DNA of 64,000 nucleotides, taken from Cupriavidus pauculus (GTDB taxonomy: Bacteria; Pseudomonadota; Gammaproteobacteria; Burkholderiales; Burkholderiaceae). Positions 27,223-39,737 of this stretch are shown here, in pieces (position 1 is the first letter of the stretch; each line of letters opens with the position of its first letter). The notes below the pieces were generated by a model. That model was not told the origin of the DNA and did not search any database. It saw only the letters and a program-made list of their open reading frames with translations. The stretch covers positions 2,232,001 through 2,296,000 of the forward strand of contig NZ_CP033969.1 of NCBI RefSeq assembly GCF_003854935.1. Reading direction: 5' to 3'. The translations under genes and the position numbers were made by a program.

Positions 27223-28644
27223 GTGTCTCAAGCCGTCGTTACTCCCCAGCCCGAGCAAGCGGGCCAGCCGGGTGCCGCACCCGCCGCATCCGCCACGCCC
27301 GTGCCCGCCGATCCCGTGGTCTCGATCCACAGCCTCGACATGGAGGCGCGTGGCGTCGGCCGCCTGGAAAACGAGGACGGCACGCCCGGCAAGGTGATCT
27401 TCGTCGAAGGCGCGCTGCCCGGCGAGACCGTGGCCTACCGGAGCTACCGGCGCAAGCCGAGCTACGAGCAGGCCCATCTGGTCGAGATCAGGCAGTCGTC
27501 GGTGATGCGCGTGACGCCCGGTTGCCAGCACTTTGGCGTCTGTGGCGGCTGCTCGATGCAGCATCTGGACGCGCGCGCGCAGCTAGCCATCAAGCAGCGC
27601 GTGCTGGAAGACGACCTCTGGCACCTGTCCAAGGTCAAGCCCGATGTGGTGTTTCGTCCCATCGCCGGCCCGGACTGGGGCTATCGCTACCGGGCGCGGC
27701 TGACGGTCCGCTACGTGGCCAAGAAGGGCGGGGTGCTGGTGGGATTCCACGAGCGCAAGAGCAGCTACGTGGCCGACATGACGCGCTGCGAGATCCTGCC
27801 GCCGCACGTGTCGGCGATGCTGGTGCCGCTGCGGGAACTGGTGACGGGTTTGTCGATCCGCGACCGCATGCCGCAGATCGAACTGGCCGTCGGCAACGAG
27901 GTGACCGCGCTGGTCCTGCGGATTCTGGAACCGCTGACCGATGCCGACAAGGACCTGCTGCGCGCCTTCGCCGACCAGCACGGCGTGCAGTTCTGGCTCC
28001 AGCCCAAGGGCCCCGACACGGTCTACCCGTTCTACCCGGCCGAGCAGGAACTGGCCTACACGCTGCCCGAGTTCGGCATCCGCATGCCGTTCAAGCCGAC
28101 CGATTTCACCCAGGTCAACCATCAGATCAACCGCGTGCTGATCGGCCGGGCGCTGCGCCTGCTGGACGCCCAGCCGTCTGACCGCCTGCTGGACCTGTTC
28201 TGCGGCATCGGCAACTTCACGCTGCCGCTGGCCACGCAGGGCGCATCGGTGATGGGCATCGAGGGCAGCGAGGCGCTGACCACGCGCGCGCTGGCCAATG
28301 CCGAGTACAACGGGCTGGCCGGCAAGACGTCGTTCGCGTGCCGGAATCTGTTCGAGGTGACCGCCGAGGACATCGCGGCGCTGGGCCGGTTCGACCGCTG
28401 GCTGGTCGATCCGCCGCGCGAGGGCGCGCTGGCCGTCTGCAAGGCGCTTGGCGAATTGAACCAGGCCGGCAGCGACCTGCTGCCGAAGCGGATCGTCTAC
28501 GTGTCGTGCAGCCCGGCCACGCTGGCGCGCGACGCCGGCCTGCTGGTGCACGAGGCCGGATACCGGCTCAGCGGTGCGGGCGTGGTCAACATGTTCCCGC
28601 ACACGTCCCACGTCGAATCGATCGCCGTGTTCGACCGCGACTGA
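27223..28644 (+). CDS. rlmD: 23S rRNA (uracil-1939-C5)-methyltransferase RlmD
   Basis: 473 residues from GTG 27223; ATG 27172 would add 17. An N-terminal TRAM-like domain ([17 protein letters not shown]) is followed by the four Fe-S cysteines ([10 protein letters not shown] and a later C in TRCEI) and a SAM-dependent methyltransferase domain: [24 protein letters not shown] and the catalytic cysteine in [12 protein letters not shown]. It methylates U1939 of 23S rRNA. A promoter-like TACAAT sits between the two candidate starts, which is why the shorter form was chosen. Confidence 0.92.
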   Translation: MSQAVVTPQPEQAGQPGAAPAASATPVPADPVVSIHSLDMEARGVGRLENEDGTPGKVIFVEGALPGETVAYRSYRRKPSYEQAHLVEIRQSSVMRVTPGCQHFGVCGGCSMQHLDARAQLAIKQRVLEDDLWHLSKVKPDVVFRPIAGPDWGYRYRARLTVRYVAKKGGVLVGFHERKSSYVADMTRCEILPPHVSAMLVPLRELVTGLSIRDRMPQIELAVGNEVTALVLRILEPLTDADKDLLRAFADQHGVQFWLQPKGPDTVYPFYPAEQELAYTLPEFGIRMPFKPTDFTQVNHQINRVLIGRALRLLDAQPSDRLLDLFCGIGNFTLPLATQGASVMGIEGSEALTTRALANAEYNGLAGKTSFACRNLFEVTAEDIAALGRFDRWLVDPPREGALAVCKALGELNQAGSDLLPKRIVYVSCSPATLARDAGLLVHEAGYRLSGAGVVNMFPHTSHVESIAVFDRD

Positions 28645-28666
28645 GCCCTGGCGCGACGGGACCGGA

Positions 28667-28697
28667 CAAAAAAACAGCCGCCCGAGGGCGGCTGTTT
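28667..28697 (-). terminator. Terminator between rlmD and the Bax-inhibitor gene
   Basis: AAACAGCCGCC-CGAG-GGCGGCTGTTT. On the minus strand the stem is followed by a run of seven T, so it mainly ends the Bax-inhibitor transcript; on the plus strand only TTT follows. Confidence 0.85.
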
Positions 28698-28715
28698 CAT
28701 TGGGTGCGGCGCCGC

Positions 28716-29420
28716 TCAGTCGCGGTTGCCGCCGAAGATGCCCAGCAGGGCCAGCAGGTTCACGAAGACGTTGTAGACGTCCAGGTAGATCGCCAGCGTG
28801 GCGGTGATGTAGTTGGTCTCGCCGCCGTTCACCACGCGTTGCACGTCGATCAGGATGAAGATCGAGAAGATCGCGATGGCGATGACCGACAGCGTGATCA
28901 TCAGCGCCGGCAGCTGCAGCCAGATGTTGGCGATGCTGGCCAGGATCAGCAGGATCACGCCGACGAACAGGAACTTGGCCAGGCCCGAGAAATCGCGCTT
29001 GCTGACCGTGGCGATCGTCGCCATCACGCCGAACACGGCCGCGGTGCCGCCGAACGCGTACATGATCAGCGCCGGGCCGTTCGAGTACGACAGCGTCAGG
29101 CTCAGGATCCGCGCCAGCATCAGGCCCATGAAGAACGTGAAGGCCAGCAGCAGGACCACGCCCATGCTGCTGTTCTTGGTCTTCTCGATGGCGAACATGA
29201 AGCCGAACGCGACGGCCAGGAACAGGATGGCGGACAGCCCCGGGCTGCCGGCGACCAGGCCCGCAAAGCCGGCGGCCACGCCGATCCACGCGCCGAGCAC
29301 GGTCGGGATCATCGAGATGGCCAGCAGCCAGTAGGTATTGCGTAGGACCCGGTTGCGGACGGCCACATCGGTCACGCCCGCGCTGTTGCCGAATCCATAG
29401 GTATTCAGCTTGTTGTTCAT
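28716..29420 (-). CDS. Bax inhibitor-1/YccA family membrane protein
   Basis: 234 residues with seven predicted membrane helices. The family signature is visible (TFFMGLMLARILS, YAFGGTAAVFGVMATIA, and FSIFILIDVQRVVNGGE near the end). E. coli YccA interacts with the FtsH-HflKC protease complex. The start MNNKLNTYGFG has AGGAG 5 nt upstream; the ATG one codon earlier is too close. A palindrome TTGTC-TT-GACAA lies about 95 bp upstream, also found before hflX. Confidence 0.9.
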   Translation of the reverse strand: MNNKLNTYGFGNSAGVTDVAVRNRVLRNTYWLLAISMIPTVLGAWIGVAAGFAGLVAGSPGLSAILFLAVAFGFMFAIEKTKNSSMGVVLLLAFTFFMGLMLARILSLTLSYSNGPALIMYAFGGTAAVFGVMATIATVSKRDFSGLAKFLFVGVILLILASIANIWLQLPALMITLSVIAIAIFSIFILIDVQRVVNGGETNYITATLAIYLDVYNVFVNLLALLGIFGGNRD

Positions 29421-29513
29421 CATGACTCCTGTCATCTGAGATACGTGAGGCGCCGGGGCAACCCGGCCGCACAGCGCCAATGTGGCATCGCGCCCGCGGA
29501 TTTGCAAGGGCCC

Positions 29514-29525
29514 TTGTCTTGACAA
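29514..29525. promoter_or_regulatory. Palindrome TTGTC-TT-GACAA upstream of the Bax-inhibitor gene
   Basis: Exact 5-bp arms around TT. A second, overlapping dyad TGACAA-TTACCC-TTGTCA runs from 29520 to 29537. The first palindrome recurs upstream of hflX at 40186-40197. It could be an operator or simply contain a -35 TTGACA. The rest of the 29424-29759 gap shows only the ndk -10. Confidence 0.35.
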
Positions 29526-29707
29526 TTACCCTTGTCAGTAGTTGTTTTCCGAAAACGCAGACATTTTGACGCAAGTGCCGGGTATCTGTTCCCGCATTTC
29601 AACAATGTAATGTGCTTTCCGGCGCATAATCGGCGGCACGGTGCCGGTGCGTCCGGGCGTCTTTCAAGTCATGCCGGCACGCGCTCGAATCCGCCATGCG
29701 GTCGTGC

Positions 29708-29713
29708 TAGAAT
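29708..29713 (+). promoter_or_regulatory. Likely -10 element of ndk (TAGAAT)
   Basis: TAGAAT 46 nt before the ndk ATG. No clear -35 at the standard distance. Confidence 0.45.
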
Positions 29714-29759
29714 TGCACGTTTAATCCATTTGTAACCCCTTCATTTTTCGGAGTTTTTC

Positions 29760-30185
29760 ATGGCGATCGAACGCACCCTGTCGATTATCAAGCCGGATGC
29801 CGTGGCCAAGAACGTTATCGGCCAGATCTACGCCCGTTTCGAGGCCGCCGGCCTGAAAGTCGTTGCTGCCAAGATGGTGCACCTGTCGCGCGGCGAAGCC
29901 GAGCAGTTCTACGCAGTGCACAAGGAGCGTCCGTTCTTCAAGGACCTGGTGGACTTCATGGTCTCGGGCCCGGTCATGATCCAGGCGCTGGAAGGCGAGA
30001 ACGCCATTGCCAAGAACCGTGAGCTGATGGGCGCCACCGACCCGAAGAAGGCCGAGAAGGGCACCATCCGCGCCGACTTCGCCGACAGCATCGACGCGAA
30101 CGCCGTGCACGGCTCGGACGCCGCCGAGACGGCTGCCGTGGAAGTGTCGTTCTTCTTCCCGGGCATGAACGTTTACAGCCGCTGA
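29760..30185 (+). CDS. ndk: Nucleoside diphosphate kinase
   Basis: 141 residues, the standard length. Transfers the gamma phosphate from ATP to other nucleoside diphosphates through a phosphohistidine, His117 in NAVHGSD. The opening [18 protein letters not shown] is diagnostic. CGGAG lies upstream of the ATG. rlmN starts 50 bp after the stop; ndk-rlmN-pilW-rodZ-ispG-hisS is the usual order in this group. Confidence 0.98.
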   Translation: MAIERTLSIIKPDAVAKNVIGQIYARFEAAGLKVVAAKMVHLSRGEAEQFYAVHKERPFFKDLVDFMVSGPVMIQALEGENAIAKNRELMGATDPKKAEKGTIRADFADSIDANAVHGSDAAETAAVEVSFFFPGMNVYSR

Positions 30186-30235
30186 TTGTCTCTGACATCA
30201 CGACTGAACCTGTAGCAACGCTGGAAACTGCCGTC

Positions 30236-31387
30236 ATGAACTCTCTCGTCAACCTGCTCGATCTCGACGCGGACGCGCTCACCGCCTATTGCGGCGAGCT
30301 CGGCGAGAAGCCGTTCCGTGCACGGCAGCTGCAACGCTGGATCCACCAGTTCGGCGCCAGCCGCTTCGACGCCATGTCGGATCTCGCCAAGTCGCTGCGC
30401 GAAAAGCTCGCGACGCGGGCCGAGATCCGGGCGCCTGCCATCATCACGGACAACCTGTCCGCCGACGGCACGCGCAAGTGGCTGCTCGACGTGGGCGCCG
30501 GCAACGCGGTGGAGACGGTGTACATCCCCGAGGACACGCGCGGCACGCTGTGCGTGTCGTCCCAGGCCGGATGCGCCGTCAACTGCCGGTTCTGTTCCAC
30601 CGGCAAGCAGGGCTTCTCGCGCAACCTCAGCACGGGCGAGATCATCGGCCAGCTCTGGATGGCCGAGTTCGCCATGCGCGAGCAACTGGGCCGCGGCCCC
30701 AAGGACGACCGTGTCATCTCCAACGTGGTGATGATGGGCATGGGCGAGCCGCTGCTGAACTACGATGCCGTCGTGCCGGCCATGCGGCTGATGCTCGACG
30801 ACAACGCCTACGGGCTGTCGCGCCGCCGCGTGACGCTGTCCACGTCCGGCGTGGTGCCGATGATGGACCGCCTGGCAAAGGACCTGCCCGTGGCGCTGGC
30901 CGTGTCGCTGCACGCCTCGAACGATGCGCTGCGCGACGTGCTGGTGCCGCTGAACCGCAAGTATCCGCTGGCCGAACTGATGGCGGCATGCCGCCGCTAC
31001 CTTGAGTTCGCGCCGCGCGATTTCATCACCTTCGAATACTGCATGCTCGACAACGTCAACGACACGGTCGAGCACGCCCGGGAACTGCTGAAGCTCGTGG
31101 CCGACGTGCCATGCAAGTTCAACCTGATCCCGTTCAATCCGTTCCCCGAGTCGGGGCTGAAGCGCTCGAACAACGAGCAGATCCGCCGCTTCGCCCAGGT
31201 GCTGATGGACGCGGGGATCGTCACGACGATCCGCAAGACCCGTGGCGACGACATCGACGCCGCGTGCGGCCAGCTGGCCGGCGAGGTCATGGATCGCACC
31301 CGCCTGGCCGAGCGCGGCAAGTTCGGCAAGATCACGCCACTGGTGCCGGTGGTTGCCGGCAGCGCTCGGGAGGCCCGTCCTGCATGA
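30236..31387 (+). CDS. rlmN: Dual-specificity RNA methyltransferase RlmN
   Basis: 383 residues. Radical-SAM enzyme that makes 2-methyladenosine at A2503 of 23S rRNA and A37 of some tRNAs. The CxxxCxxC cluster is C113-C117-C120 ([15 protein letters not shown]). GMGEPLLNY and the C-terminal region with the second catalytic cysteine (DIDAACGQL) are intact. The stop overlaps pilW by 4 bp. Confidence 0.97.
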   Translation: MNSLVNLLDLDADALTAYCGELGEKPFRARQLQRWIHQFGASRFDAMSDLAKSLREKLATRAEIRAPAIITDNLSADGTRKWLLDVGAGNAVETVYIPEDTRGTLCVSSQAGCAVNCRFCSTGKQGFSRNLSTGEIIGQLWMAEFAMREQLGRGPKDDRVISNVVMMGMGEPLLNYDAVVPAMRLMLDDNAYGLSRRRVTLSTSGVVPMMDRLAKDLPVALAVSLHASNDALRDVLVPLNRKYPLAELMAACRRYLEFAPRDFITFEYCMLDNVNDTVEHARELLKLVADVPCKFNLIPFNPFPESGLKRSNNEQIRRFAQVLMDAGIVTTIRKTRGDDIDAACGQLAGEVMDRTRLAERGKFGKITPLVPVVAGSAREARPA

Positions 31388-32163
31388 TCCGTCTGCTTGT
31401 CGCTGCCCTGTCAGGGCTGTTGATGCTGTCCGCCTGCACGCTGCCCGCCGGGCCCACGCAGGACATCAAGACCGCTTCCGACCAGACCGCCGCGAACAAG
31501 CGCGCCGCGCTCCGGCTGCGCCTGGCGACGCAGTACCTGGAGGCGCGCCAGTACCCGGTGGCGCTTGACGAGGTCAAGCAGGCCATCGCGATCGATCCGG
31601 CCAACGTCGACGCCTATCACGTACGCGCCCTGATCTACATGGGCATGAACGAGAACGCGCTGGCCGAGGACAGCTTCCGTACCGCGCTGGGCATGCGCGC
31701 GGGCGACCCGGACATCCTGAACAACTACGGCTGGTTCCAGTGCCAGACCAACCGCTACGCCGAGGGCAAGGCGACGCTGGAACGCGCCGTGCAGGCCCCG
31801 TCGGCCAATGGGCCGATCAAGCCGCTGACCAACCTGGGCGTCTGCGAATTGCGCCACGGCAACTTTGCCGGGGCAGAAAAATATCTGCAGACGGCCTACG
31901 GATATGACCGGAATGATCCGTCAGTGCTCATGAATCTCGCGCAACTGTATTTCCAGCGCGGGGACATGGGACAAGCCCGGCAGTTCGCTGGCCGCATCAA
32001 CGGCAGCCGTTTTGCCACCGCGCAATCCCTCTGGCTGGGTGCGCGCATTGCCCATCGGCAGGGCGATACCCAGACGCAGGGCGCGATGATCGCGGAACTG
32101 CGTAACCGTTTCCCCGATTCGCGCGAGCTGACCGCATACGAGAGAGGAGCTTGGGATGAATGA
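31384..32163 (+). CDS. pilW: Type IV pilus biogenesis/stability lipoprotein PilW (PilF)
   Basis: 259 residues. Lipoprotein signal with lipobox LSAC (Cys18), then a chain of about six TPR motifs (for example [20 protein letters not shown] and [20 protein letters not shown]). Pilotin for the PilQ secretin. The start overlaps rlmN (ATGA) and the end overlaps rodZ by 8 bp, showing tight coupling. The gene is usual at this locus. Confidence 0.92.
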   Translation: MIRLLVAALSGLLMLSACTLPAGPTQDIKTASDQTAANKRAALRLRLATQYLEARQYPVALDEVKQAIAIDPANVDAYHVRALIYMGMNENALAEDSFRTALGMRAGDPDILNNYGWFQCQTNRYAEGKATLERAVQAPSANGPIKPLTNLGVCELRHGNFAGAEKYLQTAYGYDRNDPSVLMNLAQLYFQRGDMGQARQFAGRINGSRFATAQSLWLGARIAHRQGDTQTQGAMIAELRNRFPDSRELTAYERGAWDE

Positions 32164-33247
32164 AGAAGAGCGCGCCGGCAGCCAGGCCGCAACGCAAGTT
32201 GCAGGCGGCGCGACAGACTCCGACCGCGAGGCAGTGGCCCGCGAGATCGGGGCGCAACTGAAAGAGGGTCGCGAGGCGCAACGCCTGTCGCTGGAGGATG
32301 TCGGCGCACGGCTGAAGGTGGCGCCGAGCAAGCTGGTGGCGATCGAGGCGGGCAATGTGTCGAGCCTGGCGGACGTGACGTTCGCCAAGGGCGTGATGCG
32401 GGCCTATGCGCGCACGCTGCAGATCAATATCGATGGCCTGCTGGGCCAATACCATGCCCAGGCGCAGGCCATGCCGGTAACCGGCATCACCCGTCGGCAT
32501 GAAGGCGCGCTGAACCAGGCGTTCGACGACCGCAAGCGCTTTGGCGGCAAGGCCAAGGGCACGGGCGGCGCCGGTGGCCGCTGGCTGTGGCTGGTCTGCG
32601 TGCTGGCGCTGGCTGGCGCCGGCGTGTACTTCGGCTACGACCATGCCAAGGCCTGGCTGGAATCGCACAATCAGGCCGCCGCCGATGCGCCGGCCGGCGA
32701 CCGCGCGGCCGACAAGCCGGCGGAAGAGGGCGGGACGCAAAGCAACGGTGACGGCACGGTATCGGCCGCGCTGCCGCCGGTGATGGCCGGCAACGATTCG
32801 CCCGCGCCGTCCGAGGCGTCGCCCGCATCGGCTACGACGACGACAACGACGACGACCACGCCGACCACCGCCACCGGCATGCCGCTGGCCACTGGCGGCG
32901 CGGTGGGCCTGCCGCAGGACAAGCCTGCGGCCCAGCCGGTGCAGGTGCCCGCGACGGCCACGGCCGCCACGCCTGGTGCGCCGGCCGCACCGGCCGCCAC
33001 CGGTGACGGCGCGGTCCAGATCCGCTTTGCCGCCGATACCTGGTACGAAGTGCGCGACCGCACCGGCAAGGTCATCATGGGCGGCACCGGCAAGGCCGGC
33101 GACGCCGTGGCCGGCAGCGGCGCGGGTGGTCCCTACAAGGTCGTGCTCGGCAACGTGAAGGGCGTGGAGTCGATGGCGCACAATGGCGCGCCGGTCAACT
33201 TCAAGGCCGCCGACCGGAACAACGTGGCGCGCCTGACCCTGCAGTAA
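32156..33247 (+). CDS. rodZ: RodZ-like helix-turn-helix membrane protein
   Basis: 363 residues. A cytoplasmic helix-turn-helix (about 24-95; LKEGREAQRLSLEDVGARLKV), one membrane helix (about 142-160), a long Thr/Pro/Ala-rich periplasmic linker with an extended threonine run (about 223-238) and a C-terminal beta domain (QIRFAADTWYEVRDRTGKVI). RodZ links MreB to the wall-synthesis machinery. A TTTTTTTTPTT-like homopolymer may vary in length between strains. Confidence 0.9.
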   Translation: MNEEERAGSQAATQVAGGATDSDREAVAREIGAQLKEGREAQRLSLEDVGARLKVAPSKLVAIEAGNVSSLADVTFAKGVMRAYARTLQINIDGLLGQYHAQAQAMPVTGITRRHEGALNQAFDDRKRFGGKAKGTGGAGGRWLWLVCVLALAGAGVYFGYDHAKAWLESHNQAAADAPAGDRAADKPAEEGGTQSNGDGTVSAALPPVMAGNDSPAPSEASPASATTTTTTTTTPTTATGMPLATGGAVGLPQDKPAAQPVQVPATATAATPGAPAAPAATGDGAVQIRFAADTWYEVRDRTGKVIMGGTGKAGDAVAGSGAGGPYKVVLGNVKGVESMAHNGAPVNFKAADRNNVARLTLQ

Positions 33248-33295
33248 TGCGGCCGGGCCGCGCAATCAGCCATGCCATTTGAAGGTGGTAACGCA

Positions 33296-34591
<1,296 letters not shown>

Positions 34592-34632
34592 GCGCAGGGG
34601 CGCCAGGACACCACCGGTATCACGAAGAGAAC

Positions 34633-35988
34633 ATGAGCGAAGACAAGACGAAGGCCGACAAGGCACTGCAGGGCGTGAAGGGCATGAACGACATGCTGCC
34701 CGCCGATGCCCCGCTGTGGGAACTGTTCGACAACGCCGCGCGCAGCATGCTGCGCGCCTATGGCTACCAGCAGATCCGCACGCCGATCGTCGAGCATACG
34801 CAGCTCTTCGTGCGGGGCATTGGCGAGGTGACCGACATCGTCGAGAAAGAGATGTATTCCTTCACCGACGCGCTCAATGGCGAGAACCTGACGCTGCGCC
34901 CGGAAGGCACCGCCGCGGCCGTGCGCGCGACCATCGAGCACAACCTGCTGTACGACGGCCCCAAGCGCCTCTGGTACACGGGCCCGATGTTCCGCCACGA
35001 AAGGCCGCAGCGCGGCCGCTATCGCCAGTTCCACCAGCTTGGCGCCGAGGCGCTGGGCTTTGCCGGCCCGGACGTGGATGCCGAGATCATCCTGATGTGC
35101 CAGCGCCTGTGGGACGACCTGGGCCTGACCGGCGTGCGGCTGGAGCTGAATTCGCTGGGCCAGGCGCACGAGCGCGCCGCGCACCGCGAGGAACTGGTCA
35201 AGTACCTGGAAGGCTTCAAGGACATCCTCGATGAGGATGGCAAGCGCCGCCTGTACACCAATCCGCTGCGCGTGCTGGACACCAAGAATCCGGCGCTGCA
35301 GGAGATGGCCGCCAACGCGCCCAAGCTGATCGACTTCCTGGGTGCCGAGTCGCTGGCGCACTTCGAGGGCGTCCAGCGCATCCTGAAGGCCAACAATATC
35401 CCGTTCAAGATCAACCCGCGCCTGGTGCGCGGCCTGGACTACTACAACCTGACGGTGTTCGAATGGATCACCGACAAGCTGGGCGCCCAGGGCACGATCG
35501 CGGGCGGTGGCCGGTACGATCCGCTGATCCAGCAGATGGGCGGCAAGCCCGCGCCGGCGTGCGGCTGGGCCATGGGCATCGAGCGCATCATCGAACTGCT
35601 GCGCGAGGAAAAGCTGACCCCTGAGGCCCAGGGCTGCGACGTGTACATGGTCCACCAGGGCCAGGCCGCCAGCGAGCAGGCGATGATCGCGGCCGAACGG
35701 CTGCGTGACGCCGGCCTGGACGTGCTCTTCCACGCCACGCCCGACGGCAAGAGCGGCAGCTTCAAGTCGCAGATGAAGCGCGCCGACGCGAGCGGCGCCT
35801 CCTTTGCCGTTATCATTGGCGACGACGAAATCGCCGGCGGCACGGTGGCGGTCAAGCAACTGCGCAGCGGCAACGCCGCCGAGGGCGGTCCGCAGACCAG
35901 CATCCCGGCCGAGACCGTGGTGGAGTTCATCATCGAACGGATGGTGGACGCGCTGGAAGCGGACGACGACGAGGACGACGAGCAATAA
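34633..35988 (+). CDS. hisS: Histidyl-tRNA synthetase
   Basis: 451 residues. Class II synthetase: motif 1 near the N-terminus ([19 protein letters not shown]), motif 2 with [19 protein letters not shown], the histidine signature [15 protein letters not shown] and motif 3 [13 protein letters not shown]-terminal anticodon-binding domain ends in an acidic tail. The start at 34633 follows GAAGAGAA. Confidence 0.97.
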   Translation: MSEDKTKADKALQGVKGMNDMLPADAPLWELFDNAARSMLRAYGYQQIRTPIVEHTQLFVRGIGEVTDIVEKEMYSFTDALNGENLTLRPEGTAAAVRATIEHNLLYDGPKRLWYTGPMFRHERPQRGRYRQFHQLGAEALGFAGPDVDAEIILMCQRLWDDLGLTGVRLELNSLGQAHERAAHREELVKYLEGFKDILDEDGKRRLYTNPLRVLDTKNPALQEMAANAPKLIDFLGAESLAHFEGVQRILKANNIPFKINPRLVRGLDYYNLTVFEWITDKLGAQGTIAGGGRYDPLIQQMGGKPAPACGWAMGIERIIELLREEKLTPEAQGCDVYMVHQGQAASEQAMIAAERLRDAGLDVLFHATPDGKSGSFKSQMKRADASGASFAVIIGDDEIAGGTVAVKQLRSGNAAEGGPQTSIPAETVVEFIIERMVDALEADDDEDDEQ

Positions 35989-36026
35989 GGACGTCGGGCA
36001 ACAGGCGCGTCGTCAGACAAGTGCCG

Positions 36027-36058
36027 CACGGCCGCTGTCCTGGAAGGAAGCGGCCGTG
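36027..36058 (+). terminator. Hairpin between hisS and yfgM
   Basis: CACGGCCGCT and AGCGGCCGTG form a 10-bp perfect stem around a 12-nt loop. No strong T-run follows, so it may only attenuate. Confidence 0.4.
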
Positions 36059-36091
36059 TCAATTTCAACCAACGCAGGTAACTGCCTCGAC

Positions 36092-36721
36092 ATGGCTTAC
36101 GATCTAGAAGAACAGGAACAGCTTGAGAGCCTCAAGGCCTGGTGGGCACAGTACGGCAACGCCGTCACGTGGGCGGTCATTGTGCTCTTGCTGGCCTTTG
36201 CGGGCTGGTCCGGCTGGAAGTACTGGCAGCGCTCGCAGGCCGGTGATGCCGCGCAGCTCTACGAGCAGGTGACGAAGGCCGCCGAAGCGCGCGACGCCGA
36301 CCGCGTCAAGCGCGCCGCCACGGACCTCGAAGACAAGTTCGGCCGCACCGCCTACGGCCCGATGAGCGCGCTGACCGCCGCCAAGGTGCTGTACGAGGCC
36401 GGCGACCTGGCAGGCGCCAAGACCCAGCTCCAGTGGGCCATCGACCACGGTGGCGAAGACTACGCCCCGGTGGCGCGCGTGCGCCTGGCCGGCATCCTGC
36501 TCGACGAGAAGGCGTACGACCAGGGCCTGGCGCTGCTCAAGGACGCGCCGGCGCAGTACGAAGCGCTGTTCGCGGACCGCCGCGGCGACCTGCTGGCCGC
36601 CCAGGACAAGCGTGACGAGGCCCGCACCGCCTACCGCCGTGCGCTGGAAAAGCTGGGCACCGGCGAAGCCGGCATGCGCCAGATCATCCAGTTCAAGCTC
36701 GACGCGCTGGGCACCGCGTGA
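36092..36721 (+). CDS. yfgM: YfgM-like tetratricopeptide membrane protein
   Basis: 209 residues. A short cytoplasmic N-terminus ([18 protein letters not shown]), one membrane helix (about 23-43) and a periplasmic TPR-like domain. YfgM is an ancillary subunit of the SecYEG translocon that hands clients to periplasmic chaperones. It sits between hisS and bamB as in E. coli. Confidence 0.92.
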   Translation: MAYDLEEQEQLESLKAWWAQYGNAVTWAVIVLLLAFAGWSGWKYWQRSQAGDAAQLYEQVTKAAEARDADRVKRAATDLEDKFGRTAYGPMSALTAAKVLYEAGDLAGAKTQLQWAIDHGGEDYAPVARVRLAGILLDEKAYDQGLALLKDAPAQYEALFADRRGDLLAAQDKRDEARTAYRRALEKLGTGEAGMRQIIQFKLDALGTA

Positions 36722-36762
36722 GCGGACCGCGGACCCTCTCAAAAAATATCGGAACGCATCCT

Positions 36763-37914
36763 ATGACGTCATTACTTCGCACAGCCGCAACCCGCACGCT
36801 CGTGGCCGGCACCTGCCTGGGCCTGCTGGCGGGCTGCTCGCTGTTCAGCAAGGAAAACAAGCATCCGCCCACCGAGCTGAAGCCGGTGTCGGCCACGCTG
36901 TCGGTCAAGCAGGCCTGGAAGGCCGACGTGGGCAAGAGTGGCCCGTATGTGATGGCGCCCGTGGCGGCTGGCGATGCGGTGTACGTGTCCGGCAAGAGCG
37001 GGACGGTGATGGCAATCAGCGCGGCCAGCGGCCAGACGCTGTGGAAGGCCAAGACCGACCGCGACCTGACGTCGGGCCCCGGTTCGGACGGCGAGACCAC
37101 CGCCGTCGCGGGCGAGAAGGGCGCGATCTACGCGTTCGACAAGTCCGGCAAGCAGATCTGGAAGAAGCAGGTCAATGGCGAAGTCCTGTCGGCGCCGCTG
37201 GTCGGCAACGGCCTGGTGGTGGTGCGTACGACCGATACGCGCGTCATCGGGCTGGACGCCGGCACCGGCGACCGCCGCTGGATCTACCAGCGCTCGCAGG
37301 CCGCGCTGAACCTGCGCGCCGCGATGGGGATGGTCTATGCCGGCGACGGCATCGTGACCGGCTTTCCGGGTGGCAAGCTGGGCGTGCTGGCCCCGGGCAA
37401 CGGCGTGCTGCGGTGGGAAAGCACCGTGTCCTATCCGAAGGGCGTGTCGGAAATCGAGCGCCTGAACGACGTGACCGGCGTGCCGGCCGTGCTGGGCCGC
37501 CAGGTCTGCGCCACGACGTTCCAGGGCCGGATTGCCTGCCTGGAATTGGCCAACGGCCAGCCGCAGTGGGGCAAGGATTTCTCGTCGCCGATGGGCCTGG
37601 CCCAGGATGAGAATTCGCTGTTCTCCAGCGACGAGACGTCGGCGGTGTTCGCATTCGATCGTCAGAACGGCAACGAGCGCTGGAAGAATACGGACCTGCG
37701 CTATCGCCAGCTTGGTGCGCCGGCCACGATCGGCCGCTCGGTGGTGGTGGGCGACTATGAAGGTTTCGTGCACTTCCTGTCGCGGGAAGACGGCACGATC
37801 GTCGCGCGCATGAAGACCGACGGCAGCGCCATCAGCGCGGCGCCGGTCATCGCCGGGCAGACCCTGGTGGTCCAGACCCGCGACGGCGACGTGTACGGCT
37901 TCGTGCCGAACTGA
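36763..37914 (+). CDS. bamB: Outer membrane protein assembly factor BamB
   Basis: 383 residues. Lipoprotein with lipobox LAGC (about residue 26) and an eight-bladed beta-propeller of PQQ-like repeats ([43 protein letters not shown]). It assists BamA in folding outer-membrane proteins. The open frame begins at 36718, but the lipoprotein signal fixes the start at 36763. Confidence 0.96.
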   Translation: MTSLLRTAATRTLVAGTCLGLLAGCSLFSKENKHPPTELKPVSATLSVKQAWKADVGKSGPYVMAPVAAGDAVYVSGKSGTVMAISAASGQTLWKAKTDRDLTSGPGSDGETTAVAGEKGAIYAFDKSGKQIWKKQVNGEVLSAPLVGNGLVVVRTTDTRVIGLDAGTGDRRWIYQRSQAALNLRAAMGMVYAGDGIVTGFPGGKLGVLAPGNGVLRWESTVSYPKGVSEIERLNDVTGVPAVLGRQVCATTFQGRIACLELANGQPQWGKDFSSPMGLAQDENSLFSSDETSAVFAFDRQNGNERWKNTDLRYRQLGAPATIGRSVVVGDYEGFVHFLSREDGTIVARMKTDGSAISAAPVIAGQTLVVQTRDGDVYGFVPN

Positions 37915-37920
37915 TTGCCA

Positions 37921-37949
37921 GCGGCGGCCCGTGCCGGGGCCGCCATCGT
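37921..37949 (+). terminator. Hairpin after bamB
   Basis: GCGGCGGCCC and GGGGCCGCC around GTGCC, just after the bamB stop, without a T-run. The rest of the 270-bp gap to der contains further GC-rich inverted repeats and no gene. Confidence 0.4.
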
Positions 37950-38184
37950 ACCGCGTGCTGGCGCACGCGGCCCGGCCGTGCCCCTGTCGCACGGCCGGCG
38001 CCAATCCGGTAGCATGATCCCTGGTCGTGCAACACGGCGGGACGGAGCGTCTGGCTCCGACTTGCCCCCCGACAGGACGCCCGACAAACGTGGCCAGCCG
38101 TGATGCCCACGGCGGTTGTCGGCTCAACATGACTCCGGAGTTGCTGGGGGACGGCGCAGGCCGCCCCCTGTTCCCATTTATTGC

Positions 38185-39528
38185 ATGAAACCAGTTATCG
38201 CACTCGTCGGCCGCCCTAATGTGGGCAAGTCGACGCTATTCAACCGGATGACCCGCTCGCGCGACGCACTCGTCGCCGACCTGCCGGGCCTGACGCGGGA
38301 CCGCCACTATGGCGAGGGCCGCATCGGCGATCGTCCGTTCATCGTGATCGACACGGGCGGCTTCGAGCCCGTGGCCAAGGACGGCATCGTCGCCGAAATG
38401 GCCAAGCAGACCCGCCAGGCCGTGGTGGAGGCCGACGTCGTCATCTTCCTGGTGGACGGCCGCCTGGGCCTGGCGCCACAGGACCGCGTGATCGCGGACT
38501 ACCTGCGCAAGACCGGCCGCCGCATCATGCTGGCGGTCAACAAGGCCGAAGGCATGAAGTACACCTCGGTGGCCGCGGACTTCTACGAGCTGGGCATGGG
38601 CGATCCGTACGCGATCTCGTCCACGCACGGCGACGGCGTGCGCGAACTGGTGGACGAGGCGCTGGAACTGGCCGTGCAGGAGCGGCCCGAGCTGGCCGAG
38701 GAAGCCGAGGCCAACCAGCGTGGCACCAAGATCGCCATCGTCGGGCGGCCCAACGTGGGCAAGTCCACGCTGGTCAACACGCTGATCGGCGAGGAGCGCG
38801 TGATCGCGTTCGACATGCCGGGCACCACGCGCGACGCCATCTACGTGGAGTTCGAGCGCGGCGGCAAGCCGTACACGCTGATCGACACGGCCGGCCTGCG
38901 CAAGCGCGGCAAGGTGTTCGAGGCCATCGAGAAGTTCTCGGTGGTCAAGACGCTGCAGTCGATTGCCGATGCCAACGTGGTGGTGCTGCTGCTGGACGCC
39001 CAGCAGGACATCTCCGAGCAGGACGCCCATATCGCCGGCTTCATCGTCGAATCGGGCCGCGCGCTCGTCGTGGGCGTGAACAAGTGGGACGGCCTGGACG
39101 GCCACCAGCGCGACCGCGTGAAGCACGACCTGGAGCGCAAGCTGCAGTTCCTGGGCTTTGCGAACTTCCACTTCGTCTCGGCGAAGGAGCGCACCGGAAT
39201 CGGCGCGCTGCTGCGTTCGGTCGACGATGCGTACGCTGCCGCGATGGTGAAGCTGCCCACGCCGCAGCTCACGCGCGTGCTGCACGAGGCAGTGGAATTC
39301 CAGCAGCCCAAGCGCGCCGGCGTGTCGCGGCCCAAGCTGCGCTACGCGCACCAGGGTGGTTCCAACCCGCCCATCGTGGTCATCCACGGCAACGGCCTGC
39401 AGAACGTGACCGATGCCTACAAGCGCTACCTGGAGAACCGCTTCCGCGAGGCGTTCAAGCTCAAGGGCACGCCATTGCGCATCGAATTCCGTACGAACAA
39501 AAACCCGTACGCGGACTCGAAGGATTGA
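38185..39528 (+). CDS. der: Ribosome biogenesis GTPase Der (EngA)
   Basis: 447 residues. Two tandem GTPase domains, each with GRPNVGKST (about residues 8-16 and 187-195), the DTGGFE and DTAGLRKR switch II motifs, NKAEG and NKWDG specificity motifs and a C-terminal KH-like domain. It acts in 50S subunit maturation. No SD before ATG 38185; the protein begins directly with [12 protein letters not shown], which supports the start. Confidence 0.97.
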   Translation: MKPVIALVGRPNVGKSTLFNRMTRSRDALVADLPGLTRDRHYGEGRIGDRPFIVIDTGGFEPVAKDGIVAEMAKQTRQAVVEADVVIFLVDGRLGLAPQDRVIADYLRKTGRRIMLAVNKAEGMKYTSVAADFYELGMGDPYAISSTHGDGVRELVDEALELAVQERPELAEEAEANQRGTKIAIVGRPNVGKSTLVNTLIGEERVIAFDMPGTTRDAIYVEFERGGKPYTLIDTAGLRKRGKVFEAIEKFSVVKTLQSIADANVVVLLLDAQQDISEQDAHIAGFIVESGRALVVGVNKWDGLDGHQRDRVKHDLERKLQFLGFANFHFVSAKERTGIGALLRSVDDAYAAAMVKLPTPQLTRVLHEAVEFQQPKRAGVSRPKLRYAHQGGSNPPIVVIHGNGLQNVTDAYKRYLENRFREAFKLKGTPLRIEFRTNKNPYADSKD

Positions 39529-39718
39529 GCCAGAAAGGTGCCCATCCTCGTCCGAAGTTTCGTTTGCGTTCGTTTGGAACTGCGGCTAAATTCACGGTAG
39601 CAGGGGGAGCCCTGCGCGTTGATGCCAGCTTGGTACCGTTTTGATCTTTTTTCTGGCGCGTTTTTGCGCCAACTGACTTGAACCGGGGACTTTCGTCCCC
39701 ATGATCCATCACTAAATC

Positions 39719-39724
39719 TATAAT
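39719..39724 (+). promoter_or_regulatory. -10 element of hfq (TATAAT)
   Basis: Perfect TATAAT 13 nt before the hfq ATG. The predicted start near 39731 would leave a leader of about 7 nt, just holding GGAG. No obvious -35. Confidence 0.5.
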
Positions 39725-39737
39725 TTTGGAGTGTGCC

